A stretch of DNA of 64,000 bases from contig BSDZ01000053.1 of the NCBI GenBank assembly GCA_030268105.1, forward strand, positions 46,007 to 110,006. The letters are read 5' to 3'. This DNA comes from Volvox africanus. Taxonomy: Eukaryota; Chlorophyta; Chlorophyceae; Chlamydomonadales; Volvocaceae. Of this stretch, positions 22,521 through 34,310 are shown one piece after another. The translations under genes and the position numbers were made by a program. The notes under the pieces were generated by a model that was not told the origin of the DNA, made no database searches, and saw nothing but the letters and a program-made list of their open reading frames with translations. Numbering within the stretch: the first letter of the stretch is position 1; each line of letters opens with the position of its first letter.

Positions 22521-23437
22521 GCTATCAGAACCGACACCAGGCGATCATCATCTAACCGGCTCTCAATGCTCAGGCTTGGCTCGGGCCAATCACAGTGTAA
22601 TATAGTTCAGTATGATAATATTGACGATAATCCGATAAGAGCTCGGTAAAAGCGTATGCTATCCGGCCGTTCTCGCACGTAATCTTCTTGTGATACCAAT
22701 ACACGGTACATATCACACCAGATCGTCCATCCACAAGTGGGATAAGCCCTAGCAGACGTATCAACGATATTCTATTCGCATGCAGTATATTTATCATACA
22801 CAAGCCTTCCCGGCATTTGTTCAATGTGAATGGCCAAGTATCAATGAATGGCCAACTAACCACTGTGGTTATAGCACTTCTCACACCTATGTGTCGATCA
22901 TGCCAGCATGGAAGTAATGGTATAACCAAACAGTAAATAATAGTACTTAACATGTCATGCCATTTTAATGCTCGTCAACTATGTTTGCCGGCTGGATCCA
23001 ACACATTGATGATAATCAATCCGTAATACAACAGCAGCCATCACCAGGTGTTGGTGGCTAGGGTGCAGAGTAAAACTGTGTCTGGAAGGCCAGTTGCCTA
23101 CCATTGTAGGCCCCCTGCCTCAGAGATCCATTGCGTGATTGCGTGATTGTGTGATTGTGTGATTGCGTGATTGCGTGATTGCGAGATTGCGTGATTGCGT
23201 GATTGCGTAATTGCGTTGTTGCGTTGTTGCGTTGTTGCGTTGTTGCGTTGTTGCGTTGTTGCGTTGTTGCGTTGTTGCGTTGTTGCGTTGTTGTGTTGTT
23301 GCGTTGCTGTGTTGTTGCGTTGTTGCGTTGTTGCGTTGTTGTGTTGTTGCGTTGTTGCGTTGTTGCGTTGTTGCGTTGTTGCGTGCGTGAGTCCGTATGT
23401 GGTTGTGGTGTGGCCCTTTACGCCCTCGTCGTCGTTG

Positions 23438-23508
23438 GCACCAGTGGTATAGTGGTAGCATAGGTCCTTGCCACGGACCAGACCCGAGTTCGATTGTCGG
23501 CTGGTGCA
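23438..23508 (+). tRNA. tRNA-Gly(GCC) copy 10, T-stem C61G
   Basis: First copy with GTCGG on the 3' side of the T-stem: the near-invariant 53:61 G-C pair becomes G-G and the last conserved C of the B box is lost. The flank also has CATCAGACC and a 4-base deletion near 23868. Confidence 0.87.
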
Positions 23509-24203
23509 TCAGACCGTCAGGAACGCAGTCTGCCTCGGAGAGAGACCTATCTAAGACCTATCTGTAGGGACGCTGCAAGGGAGGTGGAATATATTCGCAC
23601 ACCTACACCCTATTCGTGATACAGCCTGCACGGAACTCCAGTGCACCTGTCGGCAAAACTGAGAGCAAGAACCCAGTGTGCTGTGGGTTGTGGGGTGTGG
23701 GATGGAGCTTGTGTGAGACAGGGAGACACTGCTGCATAGTAGAAATACTGGGCAGGGGGACTTATTGCTGGTCAATAGCTACTATAAAGGTGAGCGGGAA
23801 AACATGTTGATTGGAGTTGAGGAAAGGGCCATCAATGGTGGCTTATTACACTCCTCAACCTTGTGTAGGTCAACACCTGTCCATACCTTTGGTGAGGCAT
23901 TTAACAGCAGCAACCTACAGATGGGAGCAGGTAGAACTCATACCACACACACTTGACTTTCATTTAGCATTGCTGCTGTTTAATAGGTAGGATGGGATAC
24001 ATGCTGGCATAGCCATGCATGCATGCAGGCCGTGGCAGATGTTGTATCCCTCTTCGCTGCTCATGCACTTATCTGCACGTCTTAACGTTAAGTGCCACGT
24101 GCCGAATGCTCACAAGACAGACCAAAACATCCAGACGCGATATCAGGGGCAGCGGAAGTCTTCAGGAGCGAAAAGGCTACCACTTACAGTCAAAAAGGTG
24201 CGA

Positions 24204-24248
<45 letters not shown>

Positions 24249-25327
24249 GCTATCAGAACCGACACCAGGCGATCATCATCTAACCGGCTCTCAATGCTCA
24301 GGCTTGGCTCGGGCCAATCACAGTGTAATATAGTTCAGTATGATAATATTGACGATAATCCGATAAGAGCTCGGTAAAAGCGTATGCTATCCGGCCGTTC
24401 TCGCACGTAATCTTCTTGTGATACCAATACACGGTACATATCACACCAGATCGTCCATCCACAAGTGTGATAAGCCCTAGCAGACGTATCAACGATATTC
24501 TATTCGCATGCAGTATATTTATCATACACAAGCCTTCCCGGCATTTGTTCAATGTGAATGGCCAAGTATCAATGAATGGCCAAGTATCAATGAATGGCCA
24601 AGTATCAATGAATGGCCAACTAACCACTGTGGTTATAGCACTTCTCACACCTATGTGTCGATCATGCCAGCATGGAAGTAATGGTATAACCAAACAGTAA
24701 ATAATAGTACTTAACATGTCATGCCATTTTAATGCTCGTCAACTATGTTTGCCGGCTGGATCCAAACATTTGTTAGTTGGCGCATTAATAATGCAGCTGG
24801 CAACGCAAGACAAGGAATCCCAATTGCATGGATTCCACAATGCATAACTAGCGAAATATATACAGATGTATTTATTGACAGCATTGCATATTTTACGTGT
24901 GCTTATCACCTTGTTAGGTCGCAGCAACCAACACATTGATGATAATCAATCCGTAATACAACAGCAGCCATCACCAGGTGTTGGTGGCTAGGGTGCAGAG
25001 TAAAACTGTGTCTGGAAGGCCAGTTGCCTACCATTGTAGGCCCCCTGCCTCAGAGATCCATTGCGTGATTGCGTGATTGTGTGATTGTGTGATTGCGTGA
25101 TTGCGTGATTGCGAGATTGCGTGATTGCGTGATTGCGTAATTGCGTTGTTGCGTTGTTGTGTTGTTGCGTGAGTGCGTTGTTGCGTTGTTGCGTTGTTGT
25201 GTTGTTGCGTTGCTGTGTTGTTGCGTTGTTGCGTTGTTGTGTTGTTGCGTTGTTGCGTTGTTGCGTTGTTGCGTGCGTGAGTCCGTATGTGGTTGTGGTG
25301 TGGCCCTTTACGCCCTCGTCGTCGTTG

Positions 25328-25398
25328 GCACCAGTGGTATAGTGGTAGCATAGGTCCTTGCCACGGACCAGACCCGAGTTCGATTGTCGGCTGGTGCA
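25328..25398 (+). tRNA. tRNA-Gly(GCC) copy 11, C61G; unit split by copia
   Basis: C61G variant. The copia element begins 335 bp downstream of the tRNA end, so the rest of this unit lies after 30256. Without the insertion the unit would be 1744 bp, a short unit. Confidence 0.87.
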
Positions 25399-25732
25399 TC
25401 CGACCGCCAGGAACGCAGTCTGCCTCGGAGAGAGACCTATCCAAGACCTATCTGTAGGGACGCTGCAAGGGAGCTGGAATATATTCGCACACCTACACCC
25501 TATTCGTGATACAGCCTGCACGGAACTCCAGTGCACCTGTCGGCAAAACTGAGAGCAAGAACCCAGTGTGCTGTGGGTTGTGGGGTGTGGGATGGAGCTT
25601 GTGTGAGACAGGGAGACACTGCTGCATAGTAGAAATACTGGGCAGGGGGACTTATTGCTGGTCAATAGCTACTATAAAGGTGAGCGGGAAAACATGTTGA
25701 TTGGAGTTGAGGAAAGGGCCATCAATGGTGGC

Positions 25733-25894
25733 TATTGGACTTTTCGTGTGTATTATCGCTTACATGTTACAAGAGATTCTAGGCTCTCAAGGCAAGGAAC
25801 AAGAGACCGATATAGTCAGTCGTACACAAACGACTTCTAACCAAAAACATCATAAAGGCAAGTCTGACCGAACTCGTAAAGCCAAATTCCAACA
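25733..25894 (-). repeat. 3' LTR of copia element
   Basis: 162 bp. On the minus strand it starts TGTTGGAATTT and ends GTCCAATA, so the 3' end is TA rather than the usual CA. By eye no difference from the other LTR. Confidence 0.95.
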
Positions 25895-25901
25895 CTCCCA
25901 C
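25895..25901 (-). other. Polypurine tract of copia element
   Basis: GTGGGAG on the minus strand, directly before the 3' LTR and four bases after the stop codon. Very short but correctly placed. Confidence 0.7.
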
Positions 25902-25905
25902 GCGG

Positions 25906-28900
25906 TCAGATCTTGCACACGCCCATGCTCTTCTGGTGCTTTGCAAACTTCTCCAACGGCAGCGGCTTCGTCAAGATATCCGCCACCATGTCGTCGCTGC
26001 GACAGTCCTCCATGACCACCGCTCCACGTGCCACTTGCTCACGAACCATGTGATATCGCACAGCAATGTGCTTTGATTTTCCTGAAATTACTGGGTTCTT
26101 CGTGATCTTAATCGCTGACTGGCTATCACAGTTGATGGTGGTCGGACGTAACGAGTAACCCAACTCCGAGAGCAGAAGACGTAGCCAGAGTGCCTCCTTG
26201 GTAGCCTCCGATGCCGCCACGTATTCCGCTTCCATGGTCGAACTCGTAACTGTACGCTGTAGCCTGCTCGACCAACTCACTGAGCCTCCATGCAAAGTGA
26301 AAACGTAACCACCAGTTGACTTGCAGCTCTCAATGCATCCTGCATAATCTGAATCTGTATAACCAATTAAACCTTCTTCAACACGTTCGCCACCAAAAAC
26401 GATGCCGCACTGAGGTGTTGCCAGCGAGAAGCGAACTACCGCCTTCGCAGCTCTCCAGTGCTGCTCAGTGGGTGCTGACATGTGGCGTGTGAGGACTCCC
26501 ACGGCTTGTGCAATGTCAGGCCGGGTGCAATTTGTGATGTACATCAAGCTGCCTACCAGCTCAATGTACGGATATCGCGAGCGATCCAAAACTTCCCCGT
26601 CAGCAGCCCGCATCAGGATCATCCCCGGGCTCATGGGAATGGATCTTGGATCTGCATTAACCATGCCATACCGCTCGATCAGCTCATGGATCATGTGTTC
26701 CTGCGACACTGTGAGGGTGCGGGTCTCACGGTCCCGCTTGATGACTAAACCCAAAAACACCTCCGCTTCCCCCATGTCACGGCATTCATACAACTGCTTG
26801 ATCTCCTCTTTCACCTCCAAAACGGTCTGCTCATCGTGAGATGCAATTAATACGTCATCTACGTACACTAACAAGTACGTGCATATCTGACCATCTAGAT
26901 CACGACGTATGTATAGGCTTGGGTCCGCATTGGACACCTCAAAACCCATCTGAATCAACTTCTCATGCAAGGTCTTGTTCCAGGCGCGCGAGGCCTGGCG
27001 CAAGCCGTACAACGCTTTGTGCAAACGACAGACGAGGCCTGGACCACCACTCTCAAAGCCTGGGGGCTGCACGGTGTAGATTTCCTCCTCCAGGTCTCCA
27101 TTTAGGAAAGCCGTTTTCACATCAAGCTGGTGTAGCTCCATGTCGTCCGCAGCTACCATGGCTAAGAAAACACGCAGAGTGGAATGCTTGCTAACTGGTG
27201 CAAAGACCTCTTCAAAGTCCACACCTTCACGCTGCATGAATCCTTTCACCACGAGGCGTGCCTTGAAACGCTCAACGACCCCATGCTTATCCAACTTCAC
27301 TGAGTAAACCCACTTAACGCCTAGGGCTTGATTGTCCGCCGGCTTCTCAACCAGCGACCAGGTGCCCTTTTCCTGCAGCGAAGCAAACTCCTCCTCCATC
27401 GCCTCAATCCAGAAATCAACCAAGGGTGATGCAATTGCTTCTTCATACGTAGCGGGGATATCCACGTTTACCCCTAAAATCGACTTAGCGTACTTGGTAT
27501 TTTGACGCTGCGATTTACGTAATGCAATTGGAACGTCTAACTCCGGTTCCGGCTGGGGTGCTGGTTCCGGGGGTTGCTCCGGCGGCGACTCCTCCTGTAT
27601 TTCGTTGCCCTCATCAGCCTCGGGATCGGACCCAGAGACATCCTCCTCCTCCGATTCTGAGGCGTCGAACTCCATGCTCCCACGAACGCCCCACTCATCA
27701 AACTTAACATCACAACTGATGCGGACACGCCTATCCTTCGGTATCCACACCCGCCATGCACTCATGCCTGGTGCATAACCCACAAACTGGCCCGGCACGC
27801 TCACGGGATCCAGCTTATGGCGCTGCTGCTTAGGAATCATGACGTATGCAGGGCAGCCAAAAACCCTCAACTTCGACACGTCCGGTTTTTCACCAATGAA
27901 CCGCTCCCAAGGCGTGAGATTGCTGCCCTTCGTGGGAGATACGTTGCGAAGAGTATTGGCCGTAATAACAGCCTCACTCCACATTTCCTGCGGCAAACCT
28001 GAATCGGCCAACATGGTGCGCACACACTCCTCCAGAGTGCGATTCAAACGCTCCGCGGCGCCATTCTGCTGTGGTGTGTACGGCGCCGTCTTCTCATGGA
28101 AAATGCCCATGTCCCGCAAAGTGCTAGCCAGTTCTTCATTTACGTACTCTAAGCCACGGTCAGTGTGGATGCGGCGGACCTTGTCGCCAGTCTGCCGCTC
28201 CCACAACTTTATCACCTCCTTCACCGTCTCAGGAACCACGGTCTTGTCAGTGATACACCGCACCTCCGAAAACTTCGTGCAATCATCGTAGAACGTGACC
28301 CAATACTTCGCATTATTCCACGACTTCACTGGCAATGGACCGCAAAGGTCCATATGCACCAAATCGAGCCTCTTACTCGTAACATTGCCGGTTGATGGGT
28401 GCGGCTGCCGTGTCTGCTTGCCCTCGGCGCAGGGCTTACAGAACTGCCCCTTCGCAGCCACCACATCATCCACACTTGCACCGAAACCCGTGACCATATC
28501 ACTGCTGGCCACCTTGGCCAGGGCGTCAAAACCCAAATGTCCGTACCGTTTATGCCAAAGAACGCCAAGATTGGAATCCTGCTTCGTGATGGCAAGCTTG
28601 ACCTTCCTCAATTCCTCACGGACCTTCTTACCACTTAAGCACCTGTCGGACCCATACCGACCCATCCAGCTGTCGTAGCTGGAGTCCTCAGCATAGAACA
28701 ACCCATCGATCTTCTCCAACTCAATCGCGGGTGCCCCACCAATCTCCACGTGTGGCAAGACCCCTGAGAACTGGGGAACCACATTCGGTCCAAAACTGCC
28801 CTCTAACGCCTTCAAAGACAGAATATGACCCATGATCCCCGGTGCATGGTACACGTCTACCTCGACATCTGTCTCAAAACAAGAGGAGCGGAACATGACC

Positions 28901-30000
28901 CGCCCATGGCCCTCCGGGCGTACCACGCTTCCATTCGCTGTTTTTAACCACACTTTACAATCTGAACCACAATGCTGATAGTTCCGGAGCTTGTCCTTGT
29001 CTCCAGTGACATGGACTTCTGCTCCAGTGTCGAACAGCCACAACTCCCGCTCCCAGTCGTCCTGCTGGGAAGAGTATACCCGGGCGATCAGCTGTCTCCG
29101 TTGGCCTTGTGCTGGCCGTGGGGGAGCCGCTGCCTGTGCGGCGGCTGGGGGTTGGGCCACGGGCGCCACTGGAGGCGGCGCCGGCGGTGGAGCTGCTAAT
29201 GCCGGCGGGTTTGGGGGCTTCTGCCGCAATCCCTTCAACGCCGGCCTCCAAATCCCCCGCTGCTCATCATTTGCCTTCTTCCTGCATTCTGCGATGAAAT
29301 GCCCCTCCTTATTGCAGTAGAGGCACGCCTTCCTACTCCTGCCTCCGTCGGCGTTGCCTGCTCCAGCGCCCTGGCTGGGCCCCACTCGGGCTCCATCATG
29401 GGTACGGGAGAGGGACATCAGGGACACCTCGCGAGCCTTGTTACGCTGAAGCCTTAGCTCGCCCTCTTCGGTCTTGAGCATATCCTGCAGCTGGTCCACG
29501 CTTTCGATGCTCTCCATGTGGCGTAGCACGGACTTGACTCCGTCGTAGTCCGATGACAAGCCGCGGATAAGGTGGAGTAACGCATCCTCAGGCTCAATCT
29601 TCATCGAAATAAGGCTGGCCTTGTAGCCAATTTTATAAAAGCGGCGGAAATAATCGTCAATACTTTCTCCTGACAACATCTCAAAATCCTTAAGCTGTTG
29701 TTGGATTTGCATCCTGAAATTGCGGACGTTGGGAATGTGCTTCTTCGCCAGCGCCACCCACAAATCTCGTGCCGTTGTGTTGCCCGCAAACTGTAGCAAA
29801 TCTTCTGGTAAAATGTATTTCTTGATGGTGCCGCGAGCCAATTTGTCGTCGTTTGGCTTGATCGCAGCGAGGACATCCTCGTCGTCGCTGATCGTGTCAT
29901 CGATGAGCTTCCTCTCCAAGTGTGCGTTCACAACTTGGGTCACCGTAACGTAGTCATCGCGACCGAAGAATACCTTCGTGGTATCCTCGTCCTTGCCCAT
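25906..30000 (-). CDS. gag-pol: Copia Gag-Pol polyprotein, intact
   Basis: One uninterrupted 1364-residue frame. Gag spans about 1-260 and ends in a zinc knuckle (C226, C229, H234, C239, spacing CX2CX4HX4C), followed by a proline/alanine-rich linker (about 262-298). Protease: D324-T-G. Integrase: zinc finger H483, H488, C521, C524 and catalytic D551, D614, E650, with 35 residues between the last two. An acidic, proline-rich linker lies at about 779-823. RT spans about 880-1100, with YVDD at 1046-1049. RNase H: D1216, E1257, D1292. All catalytic residues are present. No frameshift separates Gag from Pol, so how Gag excess is achieved is not visible. The ATG at 30000 is the first after a leader of about 90 bases. 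Confidence 0.96.
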   Translation of the reverse strand: MGKDEDTTKVFFGRDDYVTVTQVVNAHLERKLIDDTISDDEDVLAAIKPNDDKLARGTIKKYILPEDLLQFAGNTTARDLWVALAKKHIPNVRNFRMQIQQQLKDFEMLSGESIDDYFRRFYKIGYKASLISMKIEPEDALLHLIRGLSSDYDGVKSVLRHMESIESVDQLQDMLKTEEGELRLQRNKAREVSLMSLSRTHDGARVGPSQGAGAGNADGGRSRKACLYCNKEGHFIAECRKKANDEQRGIWRPALKGLRQKPPNPPALAAPPPAPPPVAPVAQPPAAAQAAAPPRPAQGQRRQLIARVYSSQQDDWERELWLFDTGAEVHVTGDKDKLRNYQHCGSDCKVWLKTANGSVVRPEGHGRVMFRSSCFETDVEVDVYHAPGIMGHILSLKALEGSFGPNVVPQFSGVLPHVEIGGAPAIELEKIDGLFYAEDSSYDSWMGRYGSDRCLSGKKVREELRKVKLAITKQDSNLGVLWHKRYGHLGFDALAKVASSDMVTGFGASVDDVVAAKGQFCKPCAEGKQTRQPHPSTGNVTSKRLDLVHMDLCGPLPVKSWNNAKYWVTFYDDCTKFSEVRCITDKTVVPETVKEVIKLWERQTGDKVRRIHTDRGLEYVNEELASTLRDMGIFHEKTAPYTPQQNGAAERLNRTLEECVRTMLADSGLPQEMWSEAVITANTLRNVSPTKGSNLTPWERFIGEKPDVSKLRVFGCPAYVMIPKQQRHKLDPVSVPGQFVGYAPGMSAWRVWIPKDRRVRISCDVKFDEWGVRGSMEFDASESEEEDVSGSDPEADEGNEIQEESPPEQPPEPAPQPEPELDVPIALRKSQRQNTKYAKSILGVNVDIPATYEEAIASPLVDFWIEAMEEEFASLQEKGTWSLVEKPADNQALGVKWVYSVKLDKHGVVERFKARLVVKGFMQREGVDFEEVFAPVSKHSTLRVFLAMVAADDMELHQLDVKTAFLNGDLEEEIYTVQPPGFESGGPGLVCRLHKALYGLRQASRAWNKTLHEKLIQMGFEVSNADPSLYIRRDLDGQICTYLLVYVDDVLIASHDEQTVLEVKEEIKQLYECRDMGEAEVFLGLVIKRDRETRTLTVSQEHMIHELIERYGMVNADPRSIPMSPGMILMRAADGEVLDRSRYPYIELVGSLMYITNCTRPDIAQAVGVLTRHMSAPTEQHWRAAKAVVRFSLATPQCGIVFGGERVEEGLIGYTDSDYAGCIESCKSTGGYVFTLHGGSVSWSSRLQRTVTSSTMEAEYVAASEATKEALWLRLLLSELGYSLRPTTINCDSQSAIKITKNPVISGKSKHIAVRYHMVREQVARGAVVMEDCRSDDMVADILTKPLPLEKFAKHQKSMGVCKI

Positions 30001-30072
30001 CCTGTCCTATCGTCGCTACCACCTCGTGCGGCCGACTTTTTGGATAATCAGGATTCACCTAGACGCGCCGTT

Positions 30073-30089
30073 GCGCGGGGCTCATAACC
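30073..30089 (-). other. Half-tRNA primer binding site of copia element
   Basis: The plus strand directly beside the 5' LTR reads GCGCGGGGCTCATAACC. The last 12 bases equal the anticodon stem-loop of eukaryotic initiator tRNA-Met (anticodon CAT followed by AACC). The minus-strand RNA would therefore pair with an initiator tRNA cut in its anticodon arm, as known for Drosophila copia and yeast Ty5. No TGG-type site matching a tRNA 3' end is present. Confidence 0.75.
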
Positions 30090-30251
30090 TATTGGACTTT
30101 TCGTGTGTATTATCGCTTACATGTTACAAGAGATTCTAGGCTCTCAAGGCAAGGAACAAGAGACCGATATAGTCAGTCGTACACAAACGACTTCTAACCA
30201 AAAACATCATAAAGGCAAGTCTGACCGAACTCGTAAAGCCAAATTCCAACA
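30090..30251 (-). repeat. 5' LTR of copia element
   Basis: 162 bp, matching the left LTR base for base by eye. It should hold the element promoter; I saw no clear TATA box in it. Confidence 0.95.
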
Positions 30252-30621
30252 GTGGCTTATTACACTCCTCAACCTTGTGTAGAAAGGTCAACACCTGTCC
30301 ATACCTTTGGTGAGGCATTTAACAGCAGCAACCTACAGATGGGAGCAGGTAGAACTCATACCACACACACTTGACTTTCATTTAGCATTGCTGCTGTTTA
30401 ATAGGTAGGATGGGATACATGCTGGCATGGCCATGCATGCATGCAGGCCGTGGCAGATGTTGTATCCCTCTTCGCTGCTCATGCACTTATCTGCACGTCT
30501 TAACGTTAAGTGCCACGTGCCGAATGCTCACAAGACAGACCAAAACATCCAGACGCGATATCAGGGGCAGCGGAAGTCTTCAGGAGCGAAAAGGCTACCA
30601 CTTACAGTCAAAAAGGTGCGA

Positions 30622-30660
<39 letters not shown>

Positions 30661-31595
30661 GCTATCAGAACCGACACCAGGCGATCATCATCTAACCGGC
30701 TCTCAATGCTCAGGCTTGGCTCGGGCCAATCACAGTGTAATATAGTTCAGTATGATAATATTGACGATAATCCGATAAGAGCTCGGTAAAAGCGTATGCT
30801 ATCCGGCCGTTCTCGCACGTAATCTTCTTGTGATACCAATACACGGTACATATCACACCAGATCGTCCATCCACAAGTGGGATAAGCCCTAGCAGACGTA
30901 TCAACGATATTCTATTCGCATGCAGTATATTTATCATACACAAGCCTTCCCGGCATTTGTTCAATGTGAATGGCCAAGTATCAATGAATGGCCAAGTATC
31001 AATGAATGGCCAACTAACCACTGTGGTTATAGCACTTCTCACACCTATGTGTCGATCATGCCAGCATGGAAGTAATGGTATAACCAAACAGTAAATAATA
31101 GTACTTAACATGTCATGCCATTTTAATGCTCGTCAACTATGTTTGCCGGCTGGATCCAACACATTGATGATAATCAATCCGTAATACAACAGCAGCCATC
31201 ACCAGGTGTTGGTGGCTAGGGTGCAGAGTAAAACTGTGTCTGGAAGGCCAGTTGCCTACCATTGTAGGCCCCCTGCCTCAGAGATCCATTGCGTGATTGC
31301 GTGATTGTGTGATTGTGTGATTGCGTGATTGCGTGATTGCGAGATTGCGTGATTGCGTGATTGCGTGATTGCGTAATTGCGTTGTTGCGTTGTTGCGTTG
31401 TTGCGTAATTGCGTTGTTGCGTTGTTGCGTTGTTGCGTTGTTGCGTGAGTGCGTTGTTGCGTTGTTGCGTTGTTGTGTTGTTGCGTTGTTGTGTTGTTGT
31501 GTTGTTGCGTTGTTGTGTTGTTGCGTTGTTGCGTTGTTGCGTGCGTGAGTCCGTATGTGGTTGTGGTGTGGCCCTTTACGCCCTCGTCGTCGTTG

Positions 31596-31666
31596 GCACC
31601 AGTGGTATAGTGGTAGCATAGGTCCTTGCCACGGACCAGACCCTAGTTCGATTCTCGGCTGGTGCA
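31596..31666 (+). tRNA. tRNA-Gly(GCC) copy 12, T-stem G51T
   Basis: The last copy of the T51 type, located after the copia element and surrounded by C61G copies. Long unit with three 18-base copies. Confidence 0.88.
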
Positions 31667-32365
31667 TCCCACCGCCAGGAACGCAGTCTGCCTCGGAGAG
31701 AGACCTATCCAAGACCTATCTGTAGGGACGCTGCAAGGGAGCTGGAATATATTCGCACACCTACACCCTATTCGTGATACAGCCTGCACGGAACTCCAGT
31801 GCACCTGTCGGCAAAACTGAGAGCAAGAACCCAGTGTGCTGTGGGTTGTGGGGTGTGGGATGGAGCTTGTGTGAGACAGGGAGACACTGCTGCATAGTAG
31901 AAATACTGGGCAGGGGGACTTATTGCTGGTCAATAGCTACTATAAAGGTGAGCGGGAAAACATGTTGATTGGAGTTGAGGAAAGGGCCATCAATGGTGGC
32001 TTATTACACTCCTCAACCTTGTGTAGAAAGGTCAACACCTGTCCATACCTTTGGTGAGGCATTTAACAGCAGCAACCTACAGATGGGAGCAGGTAGAACT
32101 CATACCACACACACTTGACTTTCATTTAGCATTGCTGCTGTTTAATAGGTAGGATGGGATACATGCTGGCATGGCCATGCATGCATGCAGGCCGTGGCAG
32201 ATGTTGTATCCCTCTTCGCTGCTCATGCACTTATCTGCACGTCTTAACGTTAAGTGCCACGTGCCGAATGCTCACAAGACAGACCAAAACATCCAGACGC
32301 GATATCAGGGGCAGCGGAAGTCTTCAGGAGCGAAAAGGCTACCACTTACAGTCAAAAAGGTGCGA

Positions 32366-32402
<37 letters not shown>

Positions 32403-33497
32403 GCTATCAGAACCGACACCAGGCGATCATCATCTAACCGGCTCTCAATGCTCAGGCTTGGCTCGGGCCAATCACAGTGTAATATAGTTCAGTATGATAA
32501 TATTGACGATAATCCGATAAGAGCTCGGTAAAAGCGTATGCTATCCGGCCGTTCTCGCACGTAATCTTCTTGTGATACCAATACACGGTACATATCACAC
32601 CAGATCGTCCATCCACAAGTGTGATAAGCCCTAGCAGACGTATCAACGATATTCTATTCGCATGCAGTATATTTATCATACACAAGCCTTCCCGGCATTT
32701 GTTCAATGTGAATGGCCAAGTATCAATGAATGGCCAAGTATCAATGAATGGCCAAGTATCAATGAATGGCCAACTAACCACTGTGGTTATAGCACTTCTC
32801 ACACCTATGTGTCGATCATGCCAGCATGGAAGTAATGGTATAACCAAACAGTAAATAATAGTACTTAACATGTCATGCCATTTTAATGCTCGTCAACTAT
32901 GTTTGCCGGCTGGATCCAAACATTTGTTAGTTGGCGCATTAATAATGCAGCTGGCAACGCAAGACAAGGAATCCCAATTGCATGGATTCCACAATGCATA
33001 ACTAGCGAAATATATACAGATGTATTTATTGACAGCATTGCATATTTTACGTGTGCTTATCACCTTGTTAGGTCGCAGCAACCAACACATTGATGATAAT
33101 CAATCCGTAATACAACAGCAGCCATCACCAGGTGTTGGTGGCTAGGGTGCAGAGTAAAACTGTGTCTGGAAGGCCAGTTGCCTACCATTGTAGGCCCCCT
33201 GCCTCAGAGATCCATTGCGTGATTGCGTGATTGTGTGATTGTGTGATTGCGTGATTGCGTGATTGCGAGATTGCGTTGTTGCGTTGTTGCGTTGTTGCGT
33301 TGTTGCGTTGTTGCGTTGTTGCGTTGTTGCGTGAGTGCGTTGTTGCGTTGTTGCGTAATTGCGTTGCTGTGTTGTTGCGTTGTTGCGTTGTTGTGTTGTT
33401 GCGTTGTTGCGTTGTTGCGTTGTTGCGTTGTTGCGTTGTTGCGTGCGTGAGTCCGTATGTGGTTGTGGTGTGGCCCTTTACGCCCTCGTCGTCGTTG

Positions 33498-33568
33498 GCA
33501 CCAGTGGTATAGTGGTAGCATAGGTCCTTGCCACGGACCAGACCCGAGTTCGATTGTCGGCTGGTGCA
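33498..33568 (+). tRNA. tRNA-Gly(GCC) copy 13, T-stem C61G
   Basis: C61G variant (53:61 is G-G). From here to the window end every copy has this change. The downstream flank has a unique T at 34150 (TTAATGTTAAG). Confidence 0.87.
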
Positions 33569-34267
33569 TCCGACCGCCAGGAACGCAGTCTGCCTCGGAG
33601 AGAGACCTATCCAAGACCTATCTGTAGGGACGCTGCAAGGGAGCTGGAATATATTCGCACACCTACACCCTATTCGTGATACAGCCTGCACGGAACTCCA
33701 GTGCACCTGTCGGCAAAACTGAGAGCAAGAACCCAGTGTGCTGTGGGTTGTGGGGTGTGGGATGGAGCTTGTGTGAGACAGGGAGACACTGCTGCATAGT
33801 AGAAATACTGGGCAGGGGGACTTATTGCTGGTCAATAGCTACTATAAAGGTGAGCGGGAAAACATGTTGATTGGAGTTGAGGAAAGGGCCATCAATGGTG
33901 GCTTATTACACTCCTCAACCTTGTGTAGAAAGGTCAACACCTGTCCATACCTTTGGTGAGGCATTTAACAGCAGCAACCTACAGATGGGAGCAGGTAGAA
34001 CTCATACCACACACACTTGACTTTCATTTAGCATTGCTGCTGTTTAATAGGTAGGATGGGATACATGCTGGCATGGCCATGCATGCATGCAGGCCGTGGC
34101 AGATGTTGTATCCCTCTTCGCTGCTCATGCACTTATCTGCACGTCTTAATGTTAAGTGCCACGTGCCGAATGCTCACAAGACAGACCAAAACATCCAGAC
34201 GCGATATCAGGGGCAGCGGAAGTCTTCAGGAGCGAAAAGGCTACCACTTACAGTCAAAAAGGTGCGA

Positions 34268-34310
<43 letters not shown>

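Larger units (their letters stand above)
25733..30251 (-). mobile_element. Complete Ty1/copia retrotransposon
   Basis: A 4519-bp element bounded by 162-bp LTRs that are identical by eye and flanked by the 5-bp target duplication GTGGC (25728-25732 and 30252-30256). Removing the element and one GTGGC restores the repeat unit found elsewhere in the array. The coding order gag, protease, integrase, RT, RNase H is that of copia. It has one intact frame, a primer binding site next to the 5' LTR (right side) and a polypurine tract next to the 3' LTR (left side). Everything needed for autonomous movement appears present. Identical LTRs indicate a recent insertion. Confidence 0.97.
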
